A stretch of DNA of 32,036 bases, taken from positions 1 through 32,036 of the forward strand of contig JAHILE010000020.1 in assembly GCA_018897155.1 (NCBI GenBank), in the 5' to 3' direction. Origin of the DNA: Nanoarchaeota archaeon (lineage in GTDB: Archaea > EX4484-52 > LFW-46). Both the position numbers and the translations under genes were made by a program. The notes beneath the pieces were generated by a model. The model was not told where the DNA came from. It ran no database searches and was given only the letters and a program-made list of their open reading frames with translations. Positions 7,363-15,072 of this stretch are shown piece by piece (position 1 is the stretch's first letter; every line of letters starts with the position of its first letter).

Positions 7363-8667
7363 ATGAGAAGCGATATAATAAAGATTCTTTCGGATTGGAA
7401 TCCTTGGTGGGAACACGGAAAAGTTCCGGAAAACCTTTGCGGAGTAAAACGAGAAAAGTCAGATGAAATAATACACCTTGAAAGCATGAAAGAGATAAAA
7501 ATAATTACGGGTGTCCGACGAAGCGGAAAATCAACTCTTCTATATCATGTAATAGACAACCTTTTGAAAAAAGGAGTTGCTCCAAAAGACATATTGCTCA
7601 TAAACTTTGAAGATGCCGGTATTGCCCATTATACACTTGATGAAATACATGAAAGATATATGTCTGAACTTAATCCCACCTATTCGTTGCATATTTTCAT
7701 AGATGAAGTACAAAAAAAAGAAGGCTGGGAACGCTGGATACGGAAAAAATATGATCTTCGGCAAGCTGCTGGTTTTTTTGTTTCCGGATCTTCATCAGCA
7801 TTATTAAAAAAAGAGTATTCGACATTGCTTACTGGAAGAAATCTTTCTTTAGAAATATTTCCTTTAGATTTTAATGAATATCTGCAATTTTCCGGAATGA
7901 AGATAGAAAACCTGAAAACAATAACTTTGGAAACTCAATCAAAAATTAGCTTTAATCTGAAAAAATATATTGAATTCGGCGGATTTCCCGAAGTATTTTT
8001 TAATGATGAGTCAAATAAAAGGCGGCTTCTAAATCAATATTTCGAGGATATTATTTACAAAGATGTAGTTGATAGATACCGAACAGATCCGGGAAAAACA
8101 AAGGAAACCGGCATATACCTTATGACGAACATATGCAATCCTCTGAGTATAAGAAATTTAAGGAATATCAGCGGACTTGGAATTCAAACAATATCCGAAT
8201 ATATTTCATTCATGGCTGAAGCATACTTGATATATCAGGTTTCTATATATTCCTCTTCGTTAAAAGTGCAATCGGCAAATCCGAAAAAGATATATTCAAT
8301 TGATACGGGATTAAGAAATGCTGTTTCGTTCAAATTTTCAGAAGATATTGGAAGGCTTGCTGAAAATGTCGTATTTATCGAGCTAAAGCGGAGAGGCAAA
8401 GAAGTATTTTACTGGAAAGATGAAACTGGCGGAGAAGTTGATTTTATTATAAAAAAAGGATTGAAACCGTCAGAAGCCATTCAAGTTTGCTGGAATCTTA
8501 AAAATGAAGGCACAATAAACCGGGAAATTAAGCCATTATGCAATGCGTTAAATAAATTTAAGCTGGACGCTGGTTTAATAATAACTGATAATTTGGAAAA
8601 AGAAGAAACAATAGATGGCAAAAAGATAGTATTCGTGCCGCTTTGGAAATGGCTGCTTTCAAAATAA
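7363..8667 (+). CDS. COG1373 AAA ATPase with C-terminal DUF4143
   Basis: This 434-aa protein has an N-terminal AAA_14-type P-loop domain. Walker A is GVRRSGKST (residues 50-58, K56) and the Walker B region is IFIDEVQ (D114-E115). The central domain contains 'GGFPEVF' and the C-terminal DUF4143 part has 'YSIDTGLRNAV' and 'GGEVDFIIKKG', the nuclease-like fold motif (E-V-D-F) seen in these proteins. Such ATPases occur in many divergent copies in archaea and bacteria and their role is mostly unknown; links to toxin-antitoxin or mobile elements have been proposed. The length fits the family. It lies between a truncated and an intact copy of the same gene start, which suggests it moved in. Confidence 0.88.
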   Translation: MRSDIIKILSDWNPWWEHGKVPENLCGVKREKSDEIIHLESMKEIKIITGVRRSGKSTLLYHVIDNLLKKGVAPKDILLINFEDAGIAHYTLDEIHERYMSELNPTYSLHIFIDEVQKKEGWERWIRKKYDLRQAAGFFVSGSSSALLKKEYSTLLTGRNLSLEIFPLDFNEYLQFSGMKIENLKTITLETQSKISFNLKKYIEFGGFPEVFFNDESNKRRLLNQYFEDIIYKDVVDRYRTDPGKTKETGIYLMTNICNPLSIRNLRNISGLGIQTISEYISFMAEAYLIYQVSIYSSSLKVQSANPKKIYSIDTGLRNAVSFKFSEDIGRLAENVVFIELKRRGKEVFYWKDETGGEVDFIIKKGLKPSEAIQVCWNLKNEGTINREIKPLCNALNKFKLDAGLIITDNLEKEETIDGKKIVFVPLWKWLLSK

Positions 8668-8678
8668 GCTATATATAC
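8668..8678 (+). promoter_or_regulatory. TATA box of the 8701 membrane protein gene
   Basis: GCTATATATAC is centred about 27 bp from the ATG at 8701, indicating a leaderless transcript. It abuts the stop codon of the upstream ATPase gene. Confidence 0.5.
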
Positions 8679-8700
8679 GCGCCCGACCAAAGATTTAGGC

Positions 8701-9453
8701 ATGGCGCTTCCGTTTGATATTGACATTTATAATGGCTTATTGGGCACTCTAGGCGTTCAACCTACTGGAGATCCTGTTGCCGATGCGGTTTATCTGGTCC
8801 TTCTGCCGATGGTAGTTATTTACCTTTTTATTGACCAAGTCATAAGGAGGTCAAGATTTGGAGAGAACACGAAAGTAAAAATAATTATGATGTTTATTAC
8901 CGCATTCACCATCATACACTATAAATATTATGGGTTGTTTGCAGCATTTTCAATGCCCCTTCTTGTATTTGTGATACTTTGGCACACACTTGGGTTCGTT
9001 TTTGGAAAAAAGGATAAAAATTCTCCACGGGGTGATGGAAAAATACGCGCGCAAGTTGGAAGCGGCGGAGGTTTTTTTGACCACGCACGCAATCTTAAGT
9101 CTTTAGCAGATCTACCTGATACAGTTAATAGAGAACTTGCTCAAATAAACGATACTATTAATAGAGATACAAAAGGAGATCGCAAAGCTGCAATAGCAAG
9201 AATAACTATATTGGATAAAAAATATGACGATTGCGATCTTGAAATAGAAGAAGCTCAAAAAGTGAGAGGAGTTACAGGTTCTGCGGGACATGTCGGCGAA
9301 CTTATGGAAAAAATTCAAGAGAGACAAACACATATTGCCAACGAAGCGATAGAGCTTATGGTAGATAATAAAATATCATCAAGTGAAATGAGAAAATATG
9401 CAGAACATATATACCCCAATAGAAGGCGCGAAATTGACCGGATAAGATATTAG
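8701..9453 (+). CDS. Unrecognised membrane protein with coiled-coil-like C-terminus
   Basis: This 250-aa protein is of unknown family. Hydrophobic segments are at about residues 28-46 and 60-100 (two or three membrane helices). A Gly-rich linker (GSGGGFF, about 120) follows, then a highly charged helical region to the C-terminus (130-250) rich in Glu, Lys and Arg. This suggests a membrane anchor with a cytoplasmic helical domain. The ATG fits a TATA box 27 bp upstream. The 5' sequence is partly duplicated at 7059-7115. It is convergent with a small membrane protein gene at 9508. A role in the same surface apparatus as the flanking genes is only inference. Confidence 0.75.
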   Translation: MALPFDIDIYNGLLGTLGVQPTGDPVADAVYLVLLPMVVIYLFIDQVIRRSRFGENTKVKIIMMFITAFTIIHYKYYGLFAAFSMPLLVFVILWHTLGFVFGKKDKNSPRGDGKIRAQVGSGGGFFDHARNLKSLADLPDTVNRELAQINDTINRDTKGDRKAAIARITILDKKYDDCDLEIEEAQKVRGVTGSAGHVGELMEKIQERQTHIANEAIELMVDNKISSSEMRKYAEHIYPNRRREIDRIRY

Positions 9454-9507
9454 TAAATTTAAGACAAATTCTGATGTGTGCTAATAACTCGTCAAAAGAA
9501 GCTAATC

Positions 9508-9957
9508 TTAACCTGCTCGCTTATAAATAATAAAAATCCCAAGAAGCGCAAACAAGAAAATCAAATTCGTCTGGTTCATTATTGATGTATCAGGCATGAA
9601 GCTTTCTCCAGCAACTGCAAGAATGATTAGAAGCGCGCCAATCAGCATTATTACGTCAGTATTCTTCTTAGACTCTCCAGCTCCCGGCTTTCCAAGAAGC
9701 TGGTAGAACAAATTTATCACAAAAAGAGCTACAAGAAGCGTGATTATCATAGGCATAAATTCGTAAAGCATTGAAACGAGCTGCGATGATGAAGTCGCCA
9801 TCAAAGCAACAACCGCTGCAATTATGTTGTTGATATGCCGTTCCTTAAAGACATTCCCGGTTCTAAGCGAACCATAGACAATCGCAAAGAAAAGCATGAA
9901 AGGAAGGATAAATTGCCCAAGAACGTTGTATTGAATCGATGCCATGTCGATAAACAT
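9508..9957 (-). CDS. Unrecognised small multi-spanning membrane protein
   Basis: This 149-aa protein has about four hydrophobic segments (residues 12-30, 62-86, 100-120 and 128-146) and a short charged loop 'KPGAGESKKNTD'. I recognise no family. The start at 9957 is about 25 bp downstream of a TATA-like GTATAAAAAG (9978-9987 on the plus strand), suggesting a leaderless transcript; an internal ATG at 9942 (MASIQYN) is possible. It lies just downstream of the HExxH protease gene on the same strand, with 41 bp between them. Confidence 0.75.
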   Translation of the reverse strand: MFIDMASIQYNVLGQFILPFMLFFAIVYGSLRTGNVFKERHINNIIAAVVALMATSSSQLVSMLYEFMPMIITLLVALFVINLFYQLLGKPGAGESKKNTDVIMLIGALLIILAVAGESFMPDTSIMNQTNLIFLFALLGIFIIYKRAG

Positions 9958-9998
9958 AAGTCTATTTGTATGAATGGGTATAAAAAGTTAGCATACAT

Positions 9999-10952
9999 TT
10001 ATGTTGTTCCAGAGAATTTTTTGTTAATTCTGTAGCTTTCAAAGAGTTTCTGATATTTGGCATCCTCAAGAAATGTTTTACCCTTTGAGCTGATGCTCTT
10101 GAAGTCATCAACAAGGTCCGTATATTTTTTCGTTACTCCGTTTTCTTCGTATGTGCCGGGGTTTTTGCTATATTCGTCAAGAAGTGATAATTGCGCTATT
10201 AATTTACCATAATTTTTAGTTACATCTGTCAAACGCTCGTCCAAAAGGTATTTGTGTATCTCCGCTTCACTGGCAGTTGGATTAACGATGTGCGCTATTT
10301 CATGTTCGCCTGTTTCTTCAGGATCCGCTAGCGTCAGTTGATCTGATATAAAAACATAATGTTTGTCGTTAACTGTTTTTAAAATGCCTCGTTCAGTTTT
10401 ATTGCTAAGCTTATTCGATATTGAAACCTTTATATTATCAGTATCTAGCCCATAAGCTTCAGCATATTTCACGGTTCGATAAATCGTTTCGGCTTGTAAA
10501 GGGCTTAAAGAAGAGCTGCCGGGATATTTGCCATGCGAATAGCGCATCTTTGATGCACTCCTTATCGCTTCGAAGTTACGATAGGTTATAGGGACTTCAT
10601 AACCGCTTACCTCAGCCCAGTTAAGCAAATTATCCAATTTCTCACGTCCCATAAGCAATTCTGCTGTTTTCGCAGTAGCAAAATCAGAATCATTGGATGC
10701 TAGATCGTATTTCTCTTTTGCGAGCTTATATGCCTCTAATTGTTCTGGGCTAAAAAAATCTTTTTCAAGAACATTTGAAGCGCCTTCAATGGCAGTAGAC
10801 ACCTTCGCAACAACCCCTATTCCTTTTCCAATACTATCCAAAATCGAGTTTGAAGGAAGTTTTATTTTCTTTCCGCTTGCCATGCCAACACCCAAAACAG
10901 CCAATACAACGCCTATGATGGATAGCGCCATAACAAGCAGAAAGTCAATCAT
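9999..10952 (-). CDS. Membrane-anchored HExxH putative metalloprotease
   Basis: This 317-aa protein starts with a single hydrophobic helix (residues 3-25, 'FLLVMALSIIGVVLAVLGVGM'), then a soluble domain. The motif GEHEIAHIVNP supplies the zinc-binding HEIAH (H217, E218, H221), with acidic candidates for a third ligand at E229, E231 or E239. The pattern matches small zincin metallopeptidases, but I do not recognise a named family. Residues 40-200 are helical and charged. The gene has a strong BRE/TATA element at 11014-11029 and a leader of about 40 nt. Its position near other uncharacterised membrane proteins suggests a surface or envelope processing role, which is inference. Confidence 0.7.
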   Translation of the reverse strand: MIDFLLVMALSIIGVVLAVLGVGMASGKKIKLPSNSILDSIGKGIGVVAKVSTAIEGASNVLEKDFFSPEQLEAYKLAKEKYDLASNDSDFATAKTAELLMGREKLDNLLNWAEVSGYEVPITYRNFEAIRSASKMRYSHGKYPGSSSLSPLQAETIYRTVKYAEAYGLDTDNIKVSISNKLSNKTERGILKTVNDKHYVFISDQLTLADPEETGEHEIAHIVNPTASEAEIHKYLLDERLTDVTKNYGKLIAQLSLLDEYSKNPGTYEENGVTKKYTDLVDDFKSISSKGKTFLEDAKYQKLFESYRINKKFSGTT

Positions 10953-11013
10953 TCATATTTATTATGCGCGCCATCTAATAAGCGTTAATTATATCATTTA
11001 TTAGTAGTTACAA

Positions 11014-11029
11014 GTATTTAAAGCTTTCA
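11014..11029 (-). promoter_or_regulatory. BRE/TATA promoter of the HExxH protein gene
   Basis: Read on the minus strand, TGAAAGCTTTAAATAC matches the AAAGCTTTAWATAC boxes at 4534-4548 and 4602-4615. It lies about 65-70 bp upstream of the ATG at 10952, leaving a leader of about 40 nt. Confidence 0.55.
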
Positions 11030-11167
11030 ACGCGTATTTTTTAGCCATAATTACTGAAAAAACACAGAATCTGATTGGCTTTCGATCATAATCAAATGAT
11101 TGGTACAAAACACACGATTATAATCGAGCAATAAGGAATTTATCGATAAAAACCAATTTTCAACAAA

Positions 11168-12415
11168 TCATTTACCGCGCGCCAATTTCCTAATAGCGCC
11201 GTCAAAAGACGCGCCCCTTTCGCGCAAAATCCGCTTAAAATCATCAAACGTCTTTACAGAACTCATGCTTTTGCTAAAATCATAAGCAGCTTCATCAATT
11301 CTTGGCTGCGTGGAATAACGCACCACTTCTGCAGCTCCAAGAATACCCTCATCTGCGGAAATCTTGTAGCGGACAATATGCAGATTTTTTGTAAGCATTG
11401 GAAGCGCGTATTTTTTCACTTCTTTTTTCAGCCTGCCGTAAACCGAATTCGGGAACCTGCTGACGCTTCCGCCCATAACAATCACTTCCGGATTGAATGC
11501 ATTAACGAGATCCGCAAGCCCTATTCCAAGATAATGTATGGCATCTGCCAACGCTTTTTTCGCTGCAGGCTCGCGCGACAAATACACTTCCCGCGCTCCG
11601 GCATTTTTGAGTTTCCCGCCAAACTCGTAATATCGCCTCGAAATGTTCTTTCCGGATGCAAGCATCTCAAGGCATCCGTACTGGCCGCAGCCGCACCGAA
11701 CACCGGAAGTTATTGTCGGATCTATCACCATATGCCCGAACTCAAGCCCGTCTTTAAACGCACCGGAATAAATCCTGCGCTCAATCACAAGCCCTCCGCC
11801 TATGCCGGTTCCCCAGATTACACCAAGAACAATATTGTGCCGCTTTCCTGCGCCGTGAACAGCTTCTGCAAGGGCAAAGCAGTTTGCGTCATTTTCGATA
11901 AAGACAGGGAATTTCACTCTTTCCTCAAGATCTTTTTTGAGATTTATGCCGACAAGCGATGTCAGCGTTCCGCCGCCAAAAATCACTTTTCCGCATTTGT
12001 CGGTAAATCCCGGCATTGAAATTCCAACGCCGGTTATGCGCAGCTCAAATGCGCGAAAGATTACATCCATGTCGCTTTTTTTCAGCTGAAGCCGCGCAAT
12101 CTCTTTTGGCATCCTGATTTGCGGCAGCTCTATGTGGCTCAAAAAATCGCTATCTGAAGGCAGCTTTAACTTTTGCTTTAATGCATCGAAATCCGCCTGC
12201 ATCTTTCTTGCCGGCGCCTCGCGCTTAGCCTTTAGCTCAGTTTCAAAGGAATCCGAAAGAAATTTTATGACTTTTGTGAGATTTGCGATAATGCGCCCGC
12301 TTCCTTTTTGGGCTTCTGTCGGGATGCGGCAGGTTGTGTAGATTTTGCCTTTGCCGTCCACTATCGCGCCCTTGATTTTTGTGCCGCCGAAATCGATTGC
12401 TATTGAATACATCAT
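11168..12415 (-). CDS. ROK-family sugar kinase or regulator-like protein with helical insertion
   Basis: This 415-aa protein has ROK motifs. They are the phosphate motif DFGGTK (residues 8-13), ENDAN with the catalytic Asp (about 176), GTGIGGG (202-208), the zinc-type 'GH' (227-228), and CGCGQYGCLE (C241, C243, C248, E250). ROK kinases phosphorylate glucose, N-acetylmannosamine or related sugars using ATP. Typical members are ~300-320 aa. Here residues about 56-125 form an extra Lys/Glu-rich helical insertion between the first two strands and the 'GVGISMPG' motif, and there is a ~40-residue C-terminal tail. No N-terminal winged helix is present, so a kinase is more likely than a repressor. 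It is divergent from the Cys-rich peptide gene, with only 34 bp between starts. Confidence 0.88.
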   Translation of the reverse strand: MMYSIAIDFGGTKIKGAIVDGKGKIYTTCRIPTEAQKGSGRIIANLTKVIKFLSDSFETELKAKREAPARKMQADFDALKQKLKLPSDSDFLSHIELPQIRMPKEIARLQLKKSDMDVIFRAFELRITGVGISMPGFTDKCGKVIFGGGTLTSLVGINLKKDLEERVKFPVFIENDANCFALAEAVHGAGKRHNIVLGVIWGTGIGGGLVIERRIYSGAFKDGLEFGHMVIDPTITSGVRCGCGQYGCLEMLASGKNISRRYYEFGGKLKNAGAREVYLSREPAAKKALADAIHYLGIGLADLVNAFNPEVIVMGGSVSRFPNSVYGRLKKEVKKYALPMLTKNLHIVRYKISADEGILGAAEVVRYSTQPRIDEAAYDFSKSMSSVKTFDDFKRILRERGASFDGAIRKLARGK

Positions 12416-12449
12416 ACCAATATATTAAGCAAAGCTGCTAATATAGTTT
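12416..12449. promoter_or_regulatory. Overlapping divergent leaderless promoters
   Basis: The 34 bp between the two divergent start codons contain two TATA-like elements. AATATATTAAG (about 12419-12429) is ~26 bp from the plus-strand ATG at 12450. The element about 12438-12446 (CTAATATAG) is ~25 bp from the minus-strand ATG at 12415. Each TATA box lies close to the other gene's start, so the two transcripts probably compete. Confidence 0.5.
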
Positions 12450-12599
12450 ATGGCTAAAAAGAAAATAATTCAGATGCCTGAAAAGAAAAAGGGCTTTCTT
12501 TCGAATTTAATGGATAAACTGGACAAGAAACTTGAAAAGAAGTCCAGGGAAAAATCCGGCTGCTGTTGCAAAGCGGGCGGCAAATCATGCTCCAAATAA
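12450..12599 (+). CDS. Cys-rich 49-aa peptide upstream of the permease
   Basis: The frame begins MAKKKIIQMPEKKKG and ends CCCKAGGKSCSK: a Lys-rich helical N-terminus and a CCC-x6-C tail that looks metal- or metalloid-binding. It is leaderless with a TATA box ~26 bp upstream. It ends 26 bp before the PF03773 permease start. Its last codons, encoding GGKSCSK, lie in a 26-bp sequence repeated at the start of the permease gene. A small thiol protein beside a metal-related permease makes sense as a carrier or sensor, but that is inference. The frame is intact and too short for standard calling. Confidence 0.6.
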   Translation: MAKKKIIQMPEKKKGFLSNLMDKLDKKLEKKSREKSGCCCKAGGKSCSK

Positions 12600-12640
12600 T
12601 TCTATTGTAATTCAGGCGGAAACTCATGCTCCAAATAATT
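12576..12640 (+). repeat. 26-bp direct repeat spanning peptide end and permease start
   Basis: 12576-12601 and 12615-12640 match at 24 of 26 positions, and both contain TCATGCTCCAAATAATT. In the first copy this encodes the peptide's end (CSK stop); in the second it gives the permease start (MLQII). The 39-bp period indicates a tandem duplication. Confidence 0.85.
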
Positions 12641-13585
12641 GTGGACCGGCTCTTGTATTCGGTTTTAGGCCTTGATGCGTCATCAGCATTAGCCCGGTCC
12701 TTGAATTTTTTCATCTACGACTCGGTTAAAATACTATTATTGCTATTTGGCATGATTTTTTTAATAGGATTCCTGAGAACCTATATTCCCCAGGATAAAA
12801 TAAAAGACTGGCTTGGCGCAAGGAAATACGGCTCAGGAAATGTTGCGGCGTCTTTATTTGGCGCAATAACCCCGTTTTGCTCATGCTCATCCATCCCTAT
12901 TTTTCTCGGGTTTCTTGAAGCAGGAGTTCCGATAGGCGCGGCTTTCTCTTTTCTCATCACATCGCCTTTGGTAAACGAGTATCTGGCTGTGCTGATGCTC
13001 GGGTATTTCGGATGGAAAATCACTGCAGCATATGTTTTAAGCGGCATAATTCTAGGCGCAATATGCGGGATGGTTCTCGGGCGCATGAATCTTGAAAAGC
13101 ACCTTGCAAAGGATTTAATCACATCACACTCAAAAGCGAGCAAATCAATCAAATATAACGGGATAAACGGCCGGCTCGCTTTCGGATTAAAAGAATCGGT
13201 TTCCATTGTCAAAAAAGTCGGGCTCTGGGTTATTGTCGGTGTCGGAATCGGCGCGTTAATCCACAACTACGTACCGTCGGAATTTATTCAGGGAATGATT
13301 GACAAAGGCGGCGTATTCACAGTGCCGATTGTAACGCTTTTGGGCATCCCTATGTACGGAAGCTGCGCGGCAATTGTCCCGATTGCTATGGTTCTTTTCC
13401 AGAAAGGCGTTCCTTTGGGCACGGCGCTGGCGTTCATGATGGCGACATCCGCATTAAGCATGCCTGAAGCAGTCATGCTGCGGCGCGCGATGAACCTGAA
13501 GCTCATAATGATATTTTTCGGCATTACTGCCCTTGGAATTATTTTCACCGGTTATTTGTTCAATATGCTGCAATATATGTTATAA
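12626..13585 (+). CDS. PF03773 (COG0701) permease, SO_0444/ArsP-like
   Basis: This 319-aa polytopic membrane protein has the family signature 'TPFCSCSSIPIFLGFLEAGVP' around residues 90-110, followed by 'SFLITSPLVNEYLAV'. A second half repeats the layout ('MYGSCAAIVPIAMVLFQKGVP ... SALSMPEAVML'), consistent with an internal duplication of the fold. PF03773 permeases are linked to export of metals or organoarsenicals. The Cys pair in CSCSS is conserved in this family and could bind soft metals. Its partner is the Cys-rich peptide just upstream. The start at 12626 lies in the duplicated segment; no other nearby ATG fits better. The substrate is unknown. Confidence 0.88.
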   Translation: MLQIIVDRLLYSVLGLDASSALARSLNFFIYDSVKILLLLFGMIFLIGFLRTYIPQDKIKDWLGARKYGSGNVAASLFGAITPFCSCSSIPIFLGFLEAGVPIGAAFSFLITSPLVNEYLAVLMLGYFGWKITAAYVLSGIILGAICGMVLGRMNLEKHLAKDLITSHSKASKSIKYNGINGRLAFGLKESVSIVKKVGLWVIVGVGIGALIHNYVPSEFIQGMIDKGGVFTVPIVTLLGIPMYGSCAAIVPIAMVLFQKGVPLGTALAFMMATSALSMPEAVMLRRAMNLKLIMIFFGITALGIIFTGYLFNMLQYML

Positions 13586-13596
13586 TCCCTTGACAG

Positions 13597-13605
13597 AAAT
13601 ATATT
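13597..13605 (+). promoter_or_regulatory. TATA box of the DUF99 gene
   Basis: AAATATATT is centred about 28 bp from the ATG at 13629, consistent with a leaderless transcript separate from the permease gene. Confidence 0.5.
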
Positions 13606-13628
13606 AACCACAGGGGTTAATAGGATTT

Positions 13629-14204
13629 ATGATTCTAAAACGCGAAGCTCGAGTCATGGGCGTTGACGACGGCCCGATAAAGCCGGGCGATAAAGACAGC
13701 ATTCTTGCAGGCGTCATTATACGCGGGCGCGAGTATGTCGACCGCATCCTGACTGCAAAGATAAAAGTTGACGGCCTTGACGCAACGGAAAAAATTCTTG
13801 AGCTTGCGCAAAAACCCAAACATAAAGGGCAATTGCGCGCCATATTCCTTAACGGCATATCTTTTGCAGGATTCAATCTTGCAGACATCAAAAAGATTTC
13901 ACAGGTTACGAACCTCCCTGTAATCGCTGCGATGAAAAATCCGGATGCTTCGCGCTTTAAGGCAGTCGCGTCAAAATTTCCCGACAAAGATGCGCGCATG
14001 AAAATCATAGAAAATGCCGGAAAGATTCACGCGCTAAAAATCGGGAATTGCACGACCTATTTCCAATGCGCGGGAATATCGCCAAAAGACGCCGAAATTC
14101 TTCTCCGAAATTCAACAGTCCGCGCCACAGTGCCTGAAGCTGTCAGAATCGCCCATCTTGTTGCAGGCGCGCTTGTTGACGGAGAGAGCAGAGGACGTGT
14201 TTAA
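13629..14204 (+). CDS. DUF99 (UPF0215) family protein, endonuclease V-like fold
   Basis: This 191-aa protein matches the archaeal DUF99 pattern closely. It has 'ARVMGVDDGP' (about residues 7-16), 'ILAGVIIRG', 'VDGLDATEKI', 'RAIFLNGISFAGFNLADI', 'LPVIAAM' and a C-terminal 'VPEAVRIAHLVAGALVDGESRGR'. DUF99 proteins share the RNase H/endonuclease V fold, and the acidic DD in GVDDGP is a likely metal site, but no activity is established. The length is normal and it starts with a leaderless TATA arrangement. There is no operon partner. The family assignment is firm; the function is unknown. Confidence 0.92.
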   Translation: MILKREARVMGVDDGPIKPGDKDSILAGVIIRGREYVDRILTAKIKVDGLDATEKILELAQKPKHKGQLRAIFLNGISFAGFNLADIKKISQVTNLPVIAAMKNPDASRFKAVASKFPDKDARMKIIENAGKIHALKIGNCTTYFQCAGISPKDAEILLRNSTVRATVPEAVRIAHLVAGALVDGESRGRV

Positions 14205-14270
14205 AACGTATTTTGAAAACAGAAAATATCAACTATTGGGCGCGTACCTGAACCGGTTAGGATTTGTTCC

Positions 14271-14322
14271 TGTGAAATTGCTTTCACCGATGACTATGTG
14301 AAATTGCTTTCACCGATGACTA
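14271..14322. repeat. Exact 26-bp tandem duplication at the end of the broken DUF457 gene
   Basis: The unit TGTGAAATTGCTTTCACCGA plus TGACTA occurs twice without change, at 14271-14296 and 14297-14322. The stop codon of the minus-strand frame (14294-14296) is created at the junction, so the duplication probably changed the C-terminus. Confidence 0.95.
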
Positions 14323-15024
14323 ATTTATTGAAGCTATCAAATTCATACAGCGTTCCGGCAGTTCTATCCACCACGCGCCATTCAAAAGGGCTTGTAAAAG
14401 ACGGAAAAATATTTTCCCGTGAAATATTGAAATAATCGCTTGTAACGTTTTTTTCATAATACCTTAGTCCCGATAAAAAAACAATGGCTAAAAGAAGCAC
14501 GACAAACATCTTTGAATAATGCCCATTCATTCTCGAAGACGAATCTTGAAGCGTGTGCGGCTTGTTGTATTTATGAGAATTATTTTTTCGATTATCACTT
14601 ATGAAAAGCACCAGATTTCTTCTCTTAAAAAGAGTATAGCCTAAAAGCGCCGCGCTTATGAGCATAAGAGTAAGATTAATATAGAAAAATAGCTCTGCTG
14701 AAGACCTTGCTTGGCTGAACGGATAAAGAAGCGCGAGCCCGAAAGTCGTAAGCCAGTCAAAAAGCCAAAAATAAATGTGTGCGTGATTCCGCGATGATAA
14801 AACAACAGTAAAGTATTGAAGAAAAGCGGTATCCAAGAGAGAAATATGTCTATATCCTGGGCAAGGCCTCCAAGAAGCAAGGCTGCACATTTTTCACGGT
14901 TTCTTTTGAAATATTTTCTCGCAAGAAAAGGGAATAATGCATGTGTTACGCCGTCCATAAAAACACAACACAATTCAGTAATACAATCATATGATGATAC
15001 AGGTATATTAATTTTGATTTTCAT
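14294..15024 (-). pseudogene. DUF457 (YdjM-like) membrane hydrolase, frameshifted with internal deletion
   Basis: The 5' part (from ATG at 15024) reads 'MDGVTHALFPFLARKY...LLGGLAQDIDIFLSWIP...FYHRGITHTF', the start of a DUF457/YdjM-type membrane-bound metal-dependent hydrolase with its typical D-x-D and HRG-x-TH motifs. The matching continuation 'LFDWLTTFGLALLYPFSQARSS' is in another frame (from about 14765 on). In the family roughly 40-60 residues with a membrane helix separate these two motifs; here they are almost adjacent. So the gene appears to have lost an internal piece and shifted frame near 14760-14780. The later part keeps two hydrophobic segments and ends in the 26-bp duplication. 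A sequencing error could explain the shift but not the missing segment. Confidence 0.6.
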
Positions 15025-15072
15025 TCCGGATAAATTATGTTCTCAGTTGAATCATTCCGGATAATTACCTAA

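Noticed and set aside
11115-11126. Palindrome CGATTATAATCG downstream of the ROK gene as a regulator site
   Set aside because: Short, AT-rich and not placed at a promoter; easily due to chance.
11378-12019. 213-aa plus-strand frame opposite the ROK gene
   Set aside because: The ROK frame has full motif support; the opposite frame has no recognisable domain.
14656-14890. Separate second gene from the in-frame ATG at 14890 (MCSLASW...)
   Set aside because: Its first ~40 residues are a shadow of the 5' DUF457 frame; only the later part continues that gene after a shift.
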